A stretch of DNA of 64,000 bases from JAWRCU01 sp033542235 (GTDB taxonomy: Bacteria; Pseudomonadota; Alphaproteobacteria; Rhizobiales; Rhizobiaceae). Of the stretch, positions 32,573-42,117 are shown piece by piece. Each line of letters begins with the position of its first letter. The stretch's first letter is position 1. The DNA lies in the NCBI RefSeq assembly GCF_033542235.1, contig NZ_JAWRCU010000007.1:186001-250000 (forward strand). Reading direction: 5' to 3'. The notes below the pieces were generated by a model. The model was not told the DNA's origin, did not search any database, and saw only the letters and a program-made list of their open reading frames with translations. The translations under genes and the position numbers were made by a program.

Positions 32573-33064
32573 ATGGATCGTCTCGACCGCAAAATCCTTC
32601 GCCTTCTCCAGGAGGACGCAACGCTCGCTGTCGCCGACGTTGCCAAGAAAGTCGGGCTGTCGACGACGCCTTGCTGGCGGCGCATCCAGAAGCTCGAGGA
32701 GGAAGGCATCATCAAGCGCCGCGTTGCGATCCTCGATCCCTCACGCATCAACGCCCGCGTCAACGTCTTCGTGTCCATCCGCACCTCCTCACACAGCCAT
32801 GAATGGCTGCGCCGCTTCTCCGAAGTGGTGCAGGAGTTTCCAGAAGTGGTGGAGTTCTACCGCATGAGCGGCGAGGTCGATTACCTACTGCGGGTCGTCG
32901 TGCCGGACATCGCCGCCTACGACGCCTTCTACAAGCGCCTCATCGCCAAGATAGAGATCCGGGACGTGTCCTCGGCCTTCGCAATGGAGCAGATCAAATA
33001 CACGACCGAGATGCCGCTCGACTACATGGTCCTCGACAAGGAGTCGGCCTCGAACGCGGCGTGA
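32573..33064 (+). CDS. Lrp/AsnC family transcriptional regulator
   Basis: A 163-residue feast/famine regulator: HTH (MDRLDRKILRLLQ, VADVAKKVGLSTTPCWRRIQKLEEEGII) and RAM domain (VNVFVSIRTSSHSHEWLRRF, FYRMSGEVDYLLRVVVPDIAAYD). Start 32573 has GGAG upstream. It looks closest to Lrp proper/BkdR-type regulators. No divergent target gene; the next gene converges at 33207, leaving 142 bases with nothing recognisable. Confidence 0.93.
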   Translation: MDRLDRKILRLLQEDATLAVADVAKKVGLSTTPCWRRIQKLEEEGIIKRRVAILDPSRINARVNVFVSIRTSSHSHEWLRRFSEVVQEFPEVVEFYRMSGEVDYLLRVVVPDIAAYDAFYKRLIAKIEIRDVSSAFAMEQIKYTTEMPLDYMVLDKESASNAA

Positions 33065-33206
33065 TCACGATCGATCGTCAGCTTCGCTCCAGCCGCATGA
33101 TGAGGCTGGGCGAACTGGCGCGGGTGTTCCTCCGAAACCCGGGCGGCGTAGCGAACATATCGGCCGCGCCCCCGAAGCTGTAGCCCGGCGAGCCCCGGTG
33201 GAGGTG

Positions 33207-34343
33207 TCAGTCCTCCAGCAGATAGCCCTTCCGGTGGGCCAGAGCTCTGGCGCCGGCAACCTTGGCGATGACTTGGTTGGCGGCGACAAGCTTCTTCAGC
33301 CGCCTGGTGACGACCACACCGTCTGTGCGTGCACGGACCGTGATGCGCGCTTCCTCGCCGATGCCATGGGGGTTGACGATATCGGCAATGGGCTGGCCGT
33401 CCGTGACCGTCTCCCCGAGTTCAGTCCGGTAGACAATGATGCCGAAGACGGGCGTGCGCACGATATCGCAGGCGTCAAAACCGGTTACGTCGCAGAGCGG
33501 GGCGGGCGAGGGGCGGGCCGGTCCGGCGAGATAGCCCCGGCGCCGCAGCGAATTCATGAGCGCGGCGATGTCACCGACTGCAAGCTCGTCGTCGATATCG
33601 ATGAAGCCACGGAGTTCCACGGTCGCGGCGATGCAGGCGGTGGGCACCGGCTTGTCCGGGAAGCTTGCTGCAATCTTGAGCCAGGGCTCAACACAGGCCT
33701 CGGCGAAGGTCGAGCCCCCGGAAGCGGGTTGTGAAAAGACAGCGCGGCAGCCGAGCTCGGCCGCGACATCGGTGAGATCGGCCGCGATCTCGGGCTGCGC
33801 GAACATGTGCATCAGGCCTTCGTCATCGCAATGAAGGTCCAGCACAAGATCGGAATCGAAGGCTTCACGCGCCAGCGTCGTGTAAAGGGAATCGACCTCG
33901 AGGCCGCCCCGGCGCTCTTCCAGCAAATCCCGGATCGCGCGGCGGATGAGGACGACGTTCTCTTCCCGATCATTCCCCAGTCGGCCGGCGAGGCGGCTTG
34001 TCAGCTCTTTGCCGAGAGCGGGCCAGTGACGGTTGAAGTTGCGGCCGCTCGCGAGATCGAAGCGGCCGAGGTGGTCGCCATTGACGAACTGCGCCAGACC
34101 GAGCGGGTTCGCATAGGGAACGACGACGATCTGGCCTCGGACCTCGCCCCGCATGTCCGCCGCGTCGAGCGCTTCGACGAGGTGATGCGCAACGAGCAGG
34201 CCGGGAGCCTCGTCCGCATGGAGTGCTGCATGGATATAGGCTTTGGGCCTGGTGTCCGCCGCGCCGTAGCGGATCATGCGTACGCTGCGCCGGCTGCCCG
34301 GCGCGCCATTGGCAAGCGGAATGTCGAGAATTTCACGAGGCAT
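33207..34343 (-). CDS. Succinylglutamate desuccinylase/aspartoacylase family deacylase
   Basis: A 378-residue M14-like zinc deacylase. Zinc ligands are His42 and Glu45 in ALHADEAPG and His171 in DLHCDDEG; the C-terminal part is a barrel-like domain (VFGIIVYRTELGETVTDGQPIADIVNP) typical of the AstE/AspA relatives in rhizobia. It lies 14 bases after the last gene of the peptide ABC transporter on the same strand, so it probably hydrolyses an amide bond in the imported compound. Confidence 0.88.
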   Translation of the reverse strand: MPREILDIPLANGAPGSRRSVRMIRYGAADTRPKAYIHAALHADEAPGLLVAHHLVEALDAADMRGEVRGQIVVVPYANPLGLAQFVNGDHLGRFDLASGRNFNRHWPALGKELTSRLAGRLGNDREENVVLIRRAIRDLLEERRGGLEVDSLYTTLAREAFDSDLVLDLHCDDEGLMHMFAQPEIAADLTDVAAELGCRAVFSQPASGGSTFAEACVEPWLKIAASFPDKPVPTACIAATVELRGFIDIDDELAVGDIAALMNSLRRRGYLAGPARPSPAPLCDVTGFDACDIVRTPVFGIIVYRTELGETVTDGQPIADIVNPHGIGEEARITVRARTDGVVVTRRLKKLVAANQVIAKVAGARALAHRKGYLLED

Positions 34344-34357
34344 GCGTAGTCGGACTT

Positions 34358-35374
34358 TCAGGCTGGGTCGGCCAGGAGCAGTTCGGATGTCTGATGCTCC
34401 AGTGGGAAATGACAGTTGAAGCTATGCGAGCCGTCTTGGTCCACCGACGGCTCGGGGAAGACGCGACTGCAGATATCGCGCGCATACCGGCAGCGCGTGT
34501 GGAACTCGCAGCCGGATGGCCGCCTCATCAGGCTCGGAACCTCGCCCCTGATCTCGACCCTGTCGAGCAGGGCATCTGGGTCGGGCTGCGGGTTGGCCGA
34601 GAGCAGCGCTTCCGTGTAGGGATGGCGTGGCCTCTCGAAAATGCGCTCCGTCGAGCCGACTTCGACGAACCGGCCAAGATACATGATCGCCATGCGATCG
34701 GTCATGTGGCGCACGACGTTGAGATTGTGCGTGATGATGAGGATGGCGATGCCGAGCTGATCCTGCAGCCGCGCCAGAAGGTTCAGCACCTCTCCCTGCA
34801 CCGAGACATCGAGGCCCGCTGTCGGTTCGTCGGCGATGATGAGGTCCGGATTGAGCGCCAGCGCGCGCGCCACACCGACCCGCCTCGCCTGACCGCCCGA
34901 AAGCTGGTGCGGATAACGGCGGCCGAAATCGGCTGGCAGGCCGACCATGCCGAGCAGGCGCTCCGCTTCGGCAGCGGCGTCGCGGTCCTTTATTCCGTGG
35001 ATGCGGAAGGGCTCCATCAGGAGCGAGCGCACCGTGAGCCGCGGCGAGAGCGAGCCCACCGGATCCTGGAACATCATCGCCATTCGGCGCAAATAAAGCT
35101 TGCGCTCGTTCGGACTGAGCCCGGTGATCTCCCGTCCCTCGAAGGAAATGCTGCCGCTCATCGGCGGCCGAAGGCCGATGATAGCGCGCGCAACCGTGGA
35201 TTTGCCCGAGCCGCTTTCGCCGACGAGGCCAAGCGTTTCGCCCCTGCGGATGTCAAAGGAGACGCCGCAGACGGCATCGATGAAAGGCTGGCTGGTCTGC
35301 GTGGCGAGCGCTTTCAACGGGCTCATCCTCCGGAAGCGAACGCGAAGATCCCTGACGGAGAGAAGCGCACTCAT
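34358..35374 (-). CDS. Dipeptide/oligopeptide ABC transporter ATP-binding protein (DppF/OppF type)
   Basis: A 338-residue ATPase: Walker A GESGSGKST, signature LSGGQARRVGVARAL, Walker B LIIADEPTAGLD, and the C-terminal oligopeptide-transporter domain with CRYARDIC in a Cys-rich stretch (probable Fe-S or zinc site of OppD/F proteins). Start 35374 overlaps the upstream ATPase stop by four bases. Partner of the gene at 35371-36387 in the heterodimeric motor. Confidence 0.94.
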   Translation of the reverse strand: MSALLSVRDLRVRFRRMSPLKALATQTSQPFIDAVCGVSFDIRRGETLGLVGESGSGKSTVARAIIGLRPPMSGSISFEGREITGLSPNERKLYLRRMAMMFQDPVGSLSPRLTVRSLLMEPFRIHGIKDRDAAAEAERLLGMVGLPADFGRRYPHQLSGGQARRVGVARALALNPDLIIADEPTAGLDVSVQGEVLNLLARLQDQLGIAILIITHNLNVVRHMTDRMAIMYLGRFVEVGSTERIFERPRHPYTEALLSANPQPDPDALLDRVEIRGEVPSLMRRPSGCEFHTRCRYARDICSRVFPEPSVDQDGSHSFNCHFPLEHQTSELLLADPA

Positions 35375-36387
35375 GCGGGCATTACCCGTGCCTGATCGAG
35401 AAGGTGACAACGCGCAGCCTGCGCTGCGCCGATCGCATGCTCCGCCGGCCGCTCGCTGGCGCAGCGCGCAAAGGCATGGCGGCAGCGCTGACGGAAGATG
35501 CAGCCGTGTCGCGCGCCGATGAGGCTGGGCACTTCGCCCGGGATGGTCGGCAGCAGTTTTGTCTTTTGCCTGATCCGTCCAGGGTCGCACTCGAGCAGCG
35601 CACGCGTATAGGGATGACCGGGATTCTGGAAGATATTGCGCACGGTGCCGTATTCTACGACTTCGCCCGCATACATGACGGCAACCCGGTCGCAGAGCTC
35701 GGCCACTGTTCCGAGATGGTGCGAGACAAAGAGAATCGAGCAGCCGATCTCCTTCTGAAGTTCCTTCAGGAGATTGACGATCTGCACTTCGAGTGTGGCG
35801 TCGAGCGCGGTTGTCGGCTCGTCCGCGACGAGCAGAGCTGGTTTCACGAGAAGGGCCATCGCGATGCAGATGCGCTGGCGCATGCCTCCGGAGAATTCGT
35901 GAGGATAGCCGCCAATGCGGCTCTGCGGATCGGGGATGCCGACACGGCGCAGCATCTCCACCGCGCGCTCCCGCTTCTCGCGCCGGCTTCCCGGCGCATA
36001 GTGTTGCGCGTCGATCATCTGGCCCTCGATGGTTCGCACCGGGTTGAGCGCCGTCATCGGGTCCTGGAAGATCATGGAGAGCCGGTTCCCGAGCAGGCCG
36101 CGGCGCGCTGCGGCAGGCATCCGCAGCAGGTCGCGGCCCTCGAACAGAATTTCACCGCCCGTCACCTCTGCGTTTTCAGCAAGCAGGCCCATCACCGTAT
36201 AGGCGAGTGTCGATTTCCCCGAGCCGCTTTCGCCGACAATGCCGACCACCTCGCCAGCGGGCACGCCAAGCGAGACGTTGCGCAGAGCATGCACCCTGCC
36301 GCGCGGCGTGCCGAAATCGAGATCGAGGCCGCGTATCTGGAGGAGGTCGGATCCGGGAGTCTGCTGCATAGGGCTGGGAGGTCTCAT
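35371..36387 (-). CDS. Dipeptide/oligopeptide ABC transporter ATP-binding protein (DppD/OppD type)
   Basis: A 338-residue ATPase with Walker A GESGSGKST, the DppD-type FSGGMRQRICIAMAL signature, LLVADEPTTALD, and the C-terminal Cys-rich segment CIFRQRCRHAFARC. The start at 36387 has GGAAAG upstream and overlaps the permease stop by four bases; 36369 is a second possible Met. The frame is open far upstream within the permease gene, but that part is not coding. Confidence 0.94.
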   Translation of the reverse strand: MRPPSPMQQTPGSDLLQIRGLDLDFGTPRGRVHALRNVSLGVPAGEVVGIVGESGSGKSTLAYTVMGLLAENAEVTGGEILFEGRDLLRMPAAARRGLLGNRLSMIFQDPMTALNPVRTIEGQMIDAQHYAPGSRREKRERAVEMLRRVGIPDPQSRIGGYPHEFSGGMRQRICIAMALLVKPALLVADEPTTALDATLEVQIVNLLKELQKEIGCSILFVSHHLGTVAELCDRVAVMYAGEVVEYGTVRNIFQNPGHPYTRALLECDPGRIRQKTKLLPTIPGEVPSLIGARHGCIFRQRCRHAFARCASERPAEHAIGAAQAARCHLLDQARVMPA

Positions 36388-37277
36388 AGATCTTTCCGCA
36401 GCTTGGGATCGAAGATGTCGCGCAGCGCTTCGCCGAGGAAAGTGAAGCCAAGCGTTGTCACCACGATCGGAATTCCGCCGGCGATGACGAGCCAGACCGA
36501 CTTGTGGATATAGCCGTAGCCGTCGCTCAGGATCGCGCCCCAGTCCGGAGTGGGTGGGCGTACGCCCATGCCGAGGAAGCTCAGGCCCGCTTCGAGCGTG
36601 ATGACCAGCGGCACGTCCATGCTGACAAGGATGAGCAGCGGCCCGATGACGTTCGGCAGCACATGCAAGGCAAGGATGCGCAGTGTGCCCGCGCCCATGC
36701 TGCGTTCGGCTTCGATGAACTCGCTGTTGCGCAGGGCGTGCGCCTGGGTGCGCACGACGCGTGCGTAGATCGGCACCGAAGTCACCGCGGCAACGAAGAT
36801 GACGCTGGTAAGGCTGGGGCCGAGCAGGGCCACGATCGCAAGCGAGAAGATGATGACCGGGAAGGAACGGATCGTGTCGAAGACGAGGAGCAGGAAACTG
36901 TCCAGCCAACGCGGCCCGAACCCCGCGATCAGGCCGAGAATGAGGCCGACCGTGAGCGAACTGCCGAGCGACGCAAAGGCGACCAGGAGCGCGATCCTGC
37001 CGCCCATGACAACCCGAGAGAAGGTATCACGACCGAGCTGGTCGGTTCCCATCAGGAAATCGAAGGAGGGCGGCGCAAGGCGCGGCCCGACCATGATGCG
37101 TATCGGATCGTGTGTGATGATCAGCGGGGCGAACACTGCGCTTGCGACCATTACCACGACCAGCACCGCCCCGAATATCCCGAGCGGATCCTTGCTCAAT
37201 TGGCGCAGAAACGAGAAGAAAGGGCTGCTGCTGCGACTTTCGTCCGCGGGCGCGCGAATTGCCTCGACTTCCGCCAT
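36384..37277 (-). CDS. Dipeptide/oligopeptide ABC transporter permease (DppC type)
   Basis: A 297-residue permease with a first membrane helix near residues 35-57 and a BPD transport domain. The MGTDQLGRDTFSR signature of DppC/OppC and the EAA loop (EAERSMGAGTLRILALHVLPN) are present. Start 37277 with GAGAAG upstream is two bases beyond the DppB-type stop, so translation is coupled. Confidence 0.94.
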   Translation of the reverse strand: MAEVEAIRAPADESRSSSPFFSFLRQLSKDPLGIFGAVLVVVMVASAVFAPLIITHDPIRIMVGPRLAPPSFDFLMGTDQLGRDTFSRVVMGGRIALLVAFASLGSSLTVGLILGLIAGFGPRWLDSFLLLVFDTIRSFPVIIFSLAIVALLGPSLTSVIFVAAVTSVPIYARVVRTQAHALRNSEFIEAERSMGAGTLRILALHVLPNVIGPLLILVSMDVPLVITLEAGLSFLGMGVRPPTPDWGAILSDGYGYIHKSVWLVIAGGIPIVVTTLGFTFLGEALRDIFDPKLRKDL

Positions 37278-37278
37278 T

Positions 37279-38217
37279 CTACAGCTTCTCTCGGATTCTG
37301 GGGTCGAGCGCGGCATTGACGAGGTCGGCGACGGTCGTCGAAACGACGAACAGGACCGTCGTGACCAGCACCGTGCCCATAACGATCGGATAATTCCGCG
37401 AGTCGACCGCCTTGACGGTCAGCGCGCCGATGCCCGGCCGGGCGAATACGACTTCGACGAACACCGCGGCGGAGAGGAGATGCGCCATGCCCACGCCGAT
37501 GATCGTCACGGTCGGCAGGATCGCGAGCGGCAGAGCATAGCGCGCCACGATGCGGTTTTCCGACAGGCCGAAGGAGCGTGCCATGCGGATATGGTTTTCG
37601 CCGAGGATCTCCAGCATGGATGCGCGCACGAGCCGCGAAATATAGCCGACCCAGCCGATCCCGACGACGAAAGCGGGGAGCACAAGATGATTGAGACGAT
37701 CCGTGAAACCGCTGCCTGCCCCGATGGCCGGCAGCCAGCCGAGGCCGACAGAGAAGATCAGGAGTGCATAGATCGCCATCACGAATGAGGGAATGGCGAT
37801 GGTCCCGACAGCCATGACCCCGATGATCTTGTCGATCACCGAATTGCGCCGCACCGCCGAATAGCACCCCAGCGGCACCGCGACGACGACTGCCCAGGCG
37901 ATCGAGACCAGGATCAGCTCGATCGTATAGGGCAATTGCTCGAAGACGATGTCTGCGACGGGCCGCTGCGTGAAGACGTCAAAGCCAAGATCGCCGTGCA
38001 GCAGCCCGACAAAAAAGGTGACGATCTGCACGAGGAGCGGCTTATCGAGACCCATCTGCTGGTGAAGCAGCGCCTTCATCTCCGGAGTCGCCCGCGGACC
38101 AAGCAGGACCGCGGCCGGATCCCCCGGCACGGCATGGATCATGAAGAACAGAAGCATGACGGCGACCACGATAATCGAAGCCGCCAGCACGATGCGCCTG
38201 AGGAGATAAAGCCACAT
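37279..38217 (-). CDS. Dipeptide/oligopeptide ABC transporter permease (DppB type)
   Basis: A 312-residue permease: first helix (RRIVLAASIIVVAVMLLFFMIHAVPGDPA), the periplasmic loop ending GDLGFDVFTQRPVADIV, and the EAA loop (ARSFGLSENRIVARYALP). It begins 22 bases after the binding protein stop. Forms the pore with the DppC-type partner. Confidence 0.94.
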   Translation of the reverse strand: MWLYLLRRIVLAASIIVVAVMLLFFMIHAVPGDPAAVLLGPRATPEMKALLHQQMGLDKPLLVQIVTFFVGLLHGDLGFDVFTQRPVADIVFEQLPYTIELILVSIAWAVVVAVPLGCYSAVRRNSVIDKIIGVMAVGTIAIPSFVMAIYALLIFSVGLGWLPAIGAGSGFTDRLNHLVLPAFVVGIGWVGYISRLVRASMLEILGENHIRMARSFGLSENRIVARYALPLAILPTVTIIGVGMAHLLSAAVFVEVVFARPGIGALTVKAVDSRNYPIVMGTVLVTTVLFVVSTTVADLVNAALDPRIREKL

Positions 38218-38239
38218 GCTTCGGGGACAGCCCTATGGA

Positions 38240-39829
38240 TCAGGCGGATGTCGGCTTGAAATCGAGGTAGAGCGGGCGCCCGTCGGGACGAACTGCCGCG
38301 CCGAGCTTCGTGGTTCGGTACATTACCGGCGAGCCTTCGTGGGTAAGAAAGCGGTAGCCGCCTGACTCCTCCAGCAGATCCTGCATCTCGGTATAAAGCT
38401 TGGTGCGCTCGGCGGGATCGTCGATGGTGACCGCCTTGGCATTGAGTTCGTCGAAGCGCTCGCTGCGGAAGCGCTCCCAGTTCCAGACTCCGACCTGGTC
38501 GCGCACGAAGAAGCACGTCGCATAATAGGGGTCCGGCACCATCGAGAAGCGCTGGACGATGAGCTGCATGTCCTTCCAGCGATTGCCCTCCGATTCCATG
38601 CCGATCGTCCAGAACGAACCGGAGTCCTGCACATTGACCTGCACAGTGATGCCGATCTGCGCCAGTTGCGCCTGGACGACTTCCGCGATGGTCGAGAAGG
38701 TATTTTCGTTGAGGCAATCGATCGTCAATGTGAGGTCGCTGACACCGGCCTTCGCGAGGAACTCCTGGGCTTTTTGGAGATCGCCTTCGGGCGGTATGAG
38801 CGCCTTTTCGCGGTGCCCGACCAGGCCCGGCGCGACCATGCCGGTGGCCACCTCAGCCTGTCCGGAATAGGCAGCATCCAGGATCTGCGGCACATTGATC
38901 GCCCACTGGATGGCCTTGCGGACATTGATGTCCTTCAAGTTGGGATGATCCATGTTCATGCCGACATAAACGTAGTAGAGCGAGGGCTTCTCCTCGATCT
39001 TCGTGTCTGCGGGCGGGCTCTTCTTGAAAGTCGAGAGCGAGTCCAGGCTGAAGTCCGTGAAATCGATATCGCCCGATTGATAGGCCCGCTCGGCCGTCTT
39101 GATGTCGCCGATCGGCAGGATGCGGATCTCGTCGAAACCGGGCTGCGGTCCAGACCATTCGGGATTGCGGGTCAGATGAATATGCTGGTTCGGTTTCCAC
39201 TCGGCCAGCACATAGGGGCCGGAGAAGGCGGGCGGCTTCATTCCGAAATCGCCGCCGTCCTTGGTGGCTTTCATGACGGCGTCCTCGGAAACGATATGGC
39301 CGCAACCATAAGGCAGGGTGATGTTCCAGAGCGGCACGAAAGGCGTCTTCAGCACGATCACGCCCGTGTAGTCGTCCTCGAGTTCCACATGATCGAGCGG
39401 ACCCCAGTCACCTTTAACGGGGGAATTATGCTTGATGACGCGCTCGAAGGAGAATTTGACGTCCTTCGCGGTCAACTCGCCGTGGCCGCCGGTGAACTTG
39501 ATGCCCTTCTTGACGCGGAAACGGATATGCGTCGGGTCGACCCGTTCGATCGTCTCGGCCGCCTCGAGTTCCCAGCCCCATTCCGAGCCCGGCTTGTAAC
39601 GGGTGAGCTTCGAATAGATGCAGTTCATGACGTCGACATTGTAGGCATTCTGGTAGAAGCCCGGATCGAGCTTGTCGATGTCGGAATAGGAGCGCGCCTT
39701 GAGCACCTTGCCCTCCGCGGCCCAGATGGCCTGCGAAAGCGGCATGCCTGCGGCAACGATGCCTCCGCCCAATGCGGCGCCGGCCTTCAGGAAGCTGCGG
39801 CGGCTCAGATTGCCTGCGATGTCGTTCAT
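38240..39829 (-). CDS. Peptide ABC transporter substrate-binding protein (SBP family 5, Tat signal)
   Basis: A 529-residue DppA/OppA-type receptor. The N-terminus carries a textbook twin-arginine motif (SRRSFLK) and a hydrophobic stretch ending near AIWAAEG, so it is exported folded. Family 5 signature region includes HIRFRVKKGIKFTGG and LTAKDVKFSFERV. The start at 39829 has AGGGGAA upstream. It is the first gene of the transporter operon (order A-B-C-D-F, then the deacylase). Ligand unknown; peptides, opines or other amides are possible. Confidence 0.94.
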   Translation of the reverse strand: MNDIAGNLSRRSFLKAGAALGGGIVAAGMPLSQAIWAAEGKVLKARSYSDIDKLDPGFYQNAYNVDVMNCIYSKLTRYKPGSEWGWELEAAETIERVDPTHIRFRVKKGIKFTGGHGELTAKDVKFSFERVIKHNSPVKGDWGPLDHVELEDDYTGVIVLKTPFVPLWNITLPYGCGHIVSEDAVMKATKDGGDFGMKPPAFSGPYVLAEWKPNQHIHLTRNPEWSGPQPGFDEIRILPIGDIKTAERAYQSGDIDFTDFSLDSLSTFKKSPPADTKIEEKPSLYYVYVGMNMDHPNLKDINVRKAIQWAINVPQILDAAYSGQAEVATGMVAPGLVGHREKALIPPEGDLQKAQEFLAKAGVSDLTLTIDCLNENTFSTIAEVVQAQLAQIGITVQVNVQDSGSFWTIGMESEGNRWKDMQLIVQRFSMVPDPYYATCFFVRDQVGVWNWERFRSERFDELNAKAVTIDDPAERTKLYTEMQDLLEESGGYRFLTHEGSPVMYRTTKLGAAVRPDGRPLYLDFKPTSA

Positions 39830-39997
39830 TCTATCTATTCCCCTGGAGTGAGCGAATTCCCAGTCGCTTTTGATGTTGGTTGCCTGGTCCGAAGTCGGAC
39901 GATGCGGGATAACGCCCGCATTCTTTGACAGGCAAAACAGCGGGTCAATTTTCGCTTTCGACGCCCATGGAAGCCACCCGAGCGTCACATAGCGAAG

Positions 39998-42022
39998 TCA
40001 GACGAGCTGACGCGGGATTGCCTCGGTCCACTTCTGCTCATGGACGAGCACGTCGCCTTCCCAGGCCCTGAGGCGCGCTTCAATGAGGAAATGCGACGGC
40101 GTGGCTGTAAGGGCGGTTTCGCTGACGCTCCCCACTCGCCACGCCCCGCGAGACATCTCAAGGGTCCACTTTGTCTCACCCTTGACGCTGCCGAGATCGT
40201 CCCCGCTGAAGGAATAGCATTCCTTGCCGATCGAGGTGATCGTGAGGTCGTTCTCCACCATCCGGTAGATGCCTGCGCCTTCTCCAACCTCCACGGCCAC
40301 GCTGCCGTCCGCCAGGTTTTCGATGATCTTCCAGTCCTTTTCCGGTTCCTGGATCATTTCGATCTCGAGCGGTGAGGCGCCCACCGGCTCTTCGAATGGA
40401 GCAGGCTGGGGCTCGTCTGCGCTCTGGATGCGCACTGGCAGCTGCAGGCGGCACTCGTCGCGGTAGATGGTAAGCGTAACAGCTTCAGGCGCTGGCCAGG
40501 CAACCGGGAAATAGCCGGTCGAAATGGCCAGGCGAATGCGATGCCCCGCGGCGAAGCGCTGCGCAACGTGTTTGAAGGGGATCGAGACATGGTAGCGGCG
40601 GCCGGGTTCGAGCGGCTCCGGCTGCTCATGGCTGTTGCGGTGGGTCAGATTCAGAAGTCCGTAGCTGACGCGCGTCGCAGCGCCGTTGGGCGCCACATCG
40701 GAGAGCCGAACGGCCACCTGGGCAACCGCCTTGTCGCTCTCGAAGGAAAGGTCGAGCATGGCTTCGCCGGCAATCTCGAGATCGCTTTCCAGGACTTCGG
40801 TCTCGTGAATCAGGCTGCCGGCATCGTCTGCGCGCTGGTCGGCCGGCTGGTCGCCTGGCACGGCGTAAGAGCACCACTTTCCGCCGCGAAGCCCGACGGA
40901 GAGAGGGGAGCGGATCGTCTGAGGGTCGATCCGGTTGCCTGCCTGGGTCGCCACGAGAAGGCCATTCTCACCGAGGAACAAGGACTGCATTTCCACAGTA
41001 GGGGAGGGCCAGGAGGGTTCGGTCACCCAGCGGCCCGAACGGCTTTCGTAGCTGGTCCGGGGTTCTGCCCCGTCCTGCATGAACAGTCGCAACATGGGCT
41101 CGTCCATGATGCCGGTGTCGCGGCCCTTCAGCCAATGATCCCACCAGCGCAGGCATTCCTGCAGGAACCCGATTGCCGGTCCCGGTTTGCCTATGTTGGG
41201 ATAGGTGTGCGCCCAGGGCCCTACCAGGCCCTTGCGAGGAACTGTGAGCTTCTCCATCAGGCGGAAAACCGAGCGGCAGTAACCGTCCGCCCAGCCGCTC
41301 ACCGCGTAGACCGGACAGGTGATCGCCCCGAAATCCTCACAGACCGAACCACGCTTCCAGAATTCGTCGCGATGCGGATGTTCGAGCCAGGTTTTCAGCC
41401 AAAGCCCGCTTTCCTTCAGCCGGCGATGCCAGAGCTCGCGCCAGTCATCTGGCCTGTTTCGCGGGTCGGGCGGGAGTGTGTTGCGCCCGAACATGATGGA
41501 AGCCCATGAAAGATTGTCGATGAGCAGCGTGCCGCCCATGTAGTGGACGTCGTCTGCGTAGCGGTCGTCAGTCGAGGCACAGGTAATGATTGCCTTCAAC
41601 GCCGGCGGCCGCAGAGCTGCAATCTGAAGCCCGTTGAAGCCACCCCAGGAAATGCCGACCATGCCGACATTGCCGTCGCACCAGGATTGCTTGGCAAGCC
41701 ATTCGATCACCGAACACCCGTCATCGAGTTCCTGCTGCAGATATTCGTCGAGCATCAACCCATCGGAATCGCCGGTTCCCCGCAAATCGACTCGAACCAC
41801 GGCATAGCCATGCCCCGCCACGTAAGGGTGCATGACCGCGTCACGCTGGGCCGTCAGGTCGTTCTTGCGGTAGGGAATGTATTCGAGGATGGCCGGGACG
41901 GGCGTCTCTTCCGCATCGACCGGGAGCCACATGCGCGCGGCGAGCCGGCAGCCGTCAGGCATTGGGATCTCGAAATGGTCGACCCTGCGGATGGGGTGCG
42001 GACAGCTCGTTTCGATGCGCAT
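39998..42022 (-). CDS. CocE/NonD family serine hydrolase (X-Pro dipeptidyl-peptidase type)
   Basis: A 674-residue alpha/beta hydrolase with an inserted cap and a C-terminal jelly-roll domain (PepX_C), as in cocaine esterase and Xaa-Pro dipeptidyl peptidases. VDLRGTGDSDG marks the oxyanion-side loop, the nucleophile is Ser125 in GISWGG, and WADGYC is typical of the Asp region. Start 42022 has GAGGG upstream. No signal peptide, so it acts in the cytoplasm on material brought in by the adjacent peptide transporter, 168 bases downstream of it. It is divergent from the XRE regulator. Confidence 0.9.
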   Translation of the reverse strand: MRIETSCPHPIRRVDHFEIPMPDGCRLAARMWLPVDAEETPVPAILEYIPYRKNDLTAQRDAVMHPYVAGHGYAVVRVDLRGTGDSDGLMLDEYLQQELDDGCSVIEWLAKQSWCDGNVGMVGISWGGFNGLQIAALRPPALKAIITCASTDDRYADDVHYMGGTLLIDNLSWASIMFGRNTLPPDPRNRPDDWRELWHRRLKESGLWLKTWLEHPHRDEFWKRGSVCEDFGAITCPVYAVSGWADGYCRSVFRLMEKLTVPRKGLVGPWAHTYPNIGKPGPAIGFLQECLRWWDHWLKGRDTGIMDEPMLRLFMQDGAEPRTSYESRSGRWVTEPSWPSPTVEMQSLFLGENGLLVATQAGNRIDPQTIRSPLSVGLRGGKWCSYAVPGDQPADQRADDAGSLIHETEVLESDLEIAGEAMLDLSFESDKAVAQVAVRLSDVAPNGAATRVSYGLLNLTHRNSHEQPEPLEPGRRYHVSIPFKHVAQRFAAGHRIRLAISTGYFPVAWPAPEAVTLTIYRDECRLQLPVRIQSADEPQPAPFEEPVGASPLEIEMIQEPEKDWKIIENLADGSVAVEVGEGAGIYRMVENDLTITSIGKECYSFSGDDLGSVKGETKWTLEMSRGAWRVGSVSETALTATPSHFLIEARLRAWEGDVLVHEQKWTEAIPRQLV

Positions 42023-42117
42023 CACATGGCCCTCTTCTATAGGCGCAGCTTGCAGCAAGTCCGGATCGCGAGACAATTTCGCGCTGTTTCGCGACTTGAC
42101 ACTAGCTGAGCTTCAGG

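Noticed and set aside
33065..33206. Short open frames between the Lrp gene and the deacylase
   Set aside because: No start signal or family similarity; they are out-of-frame extensions of the neighbouring genes.
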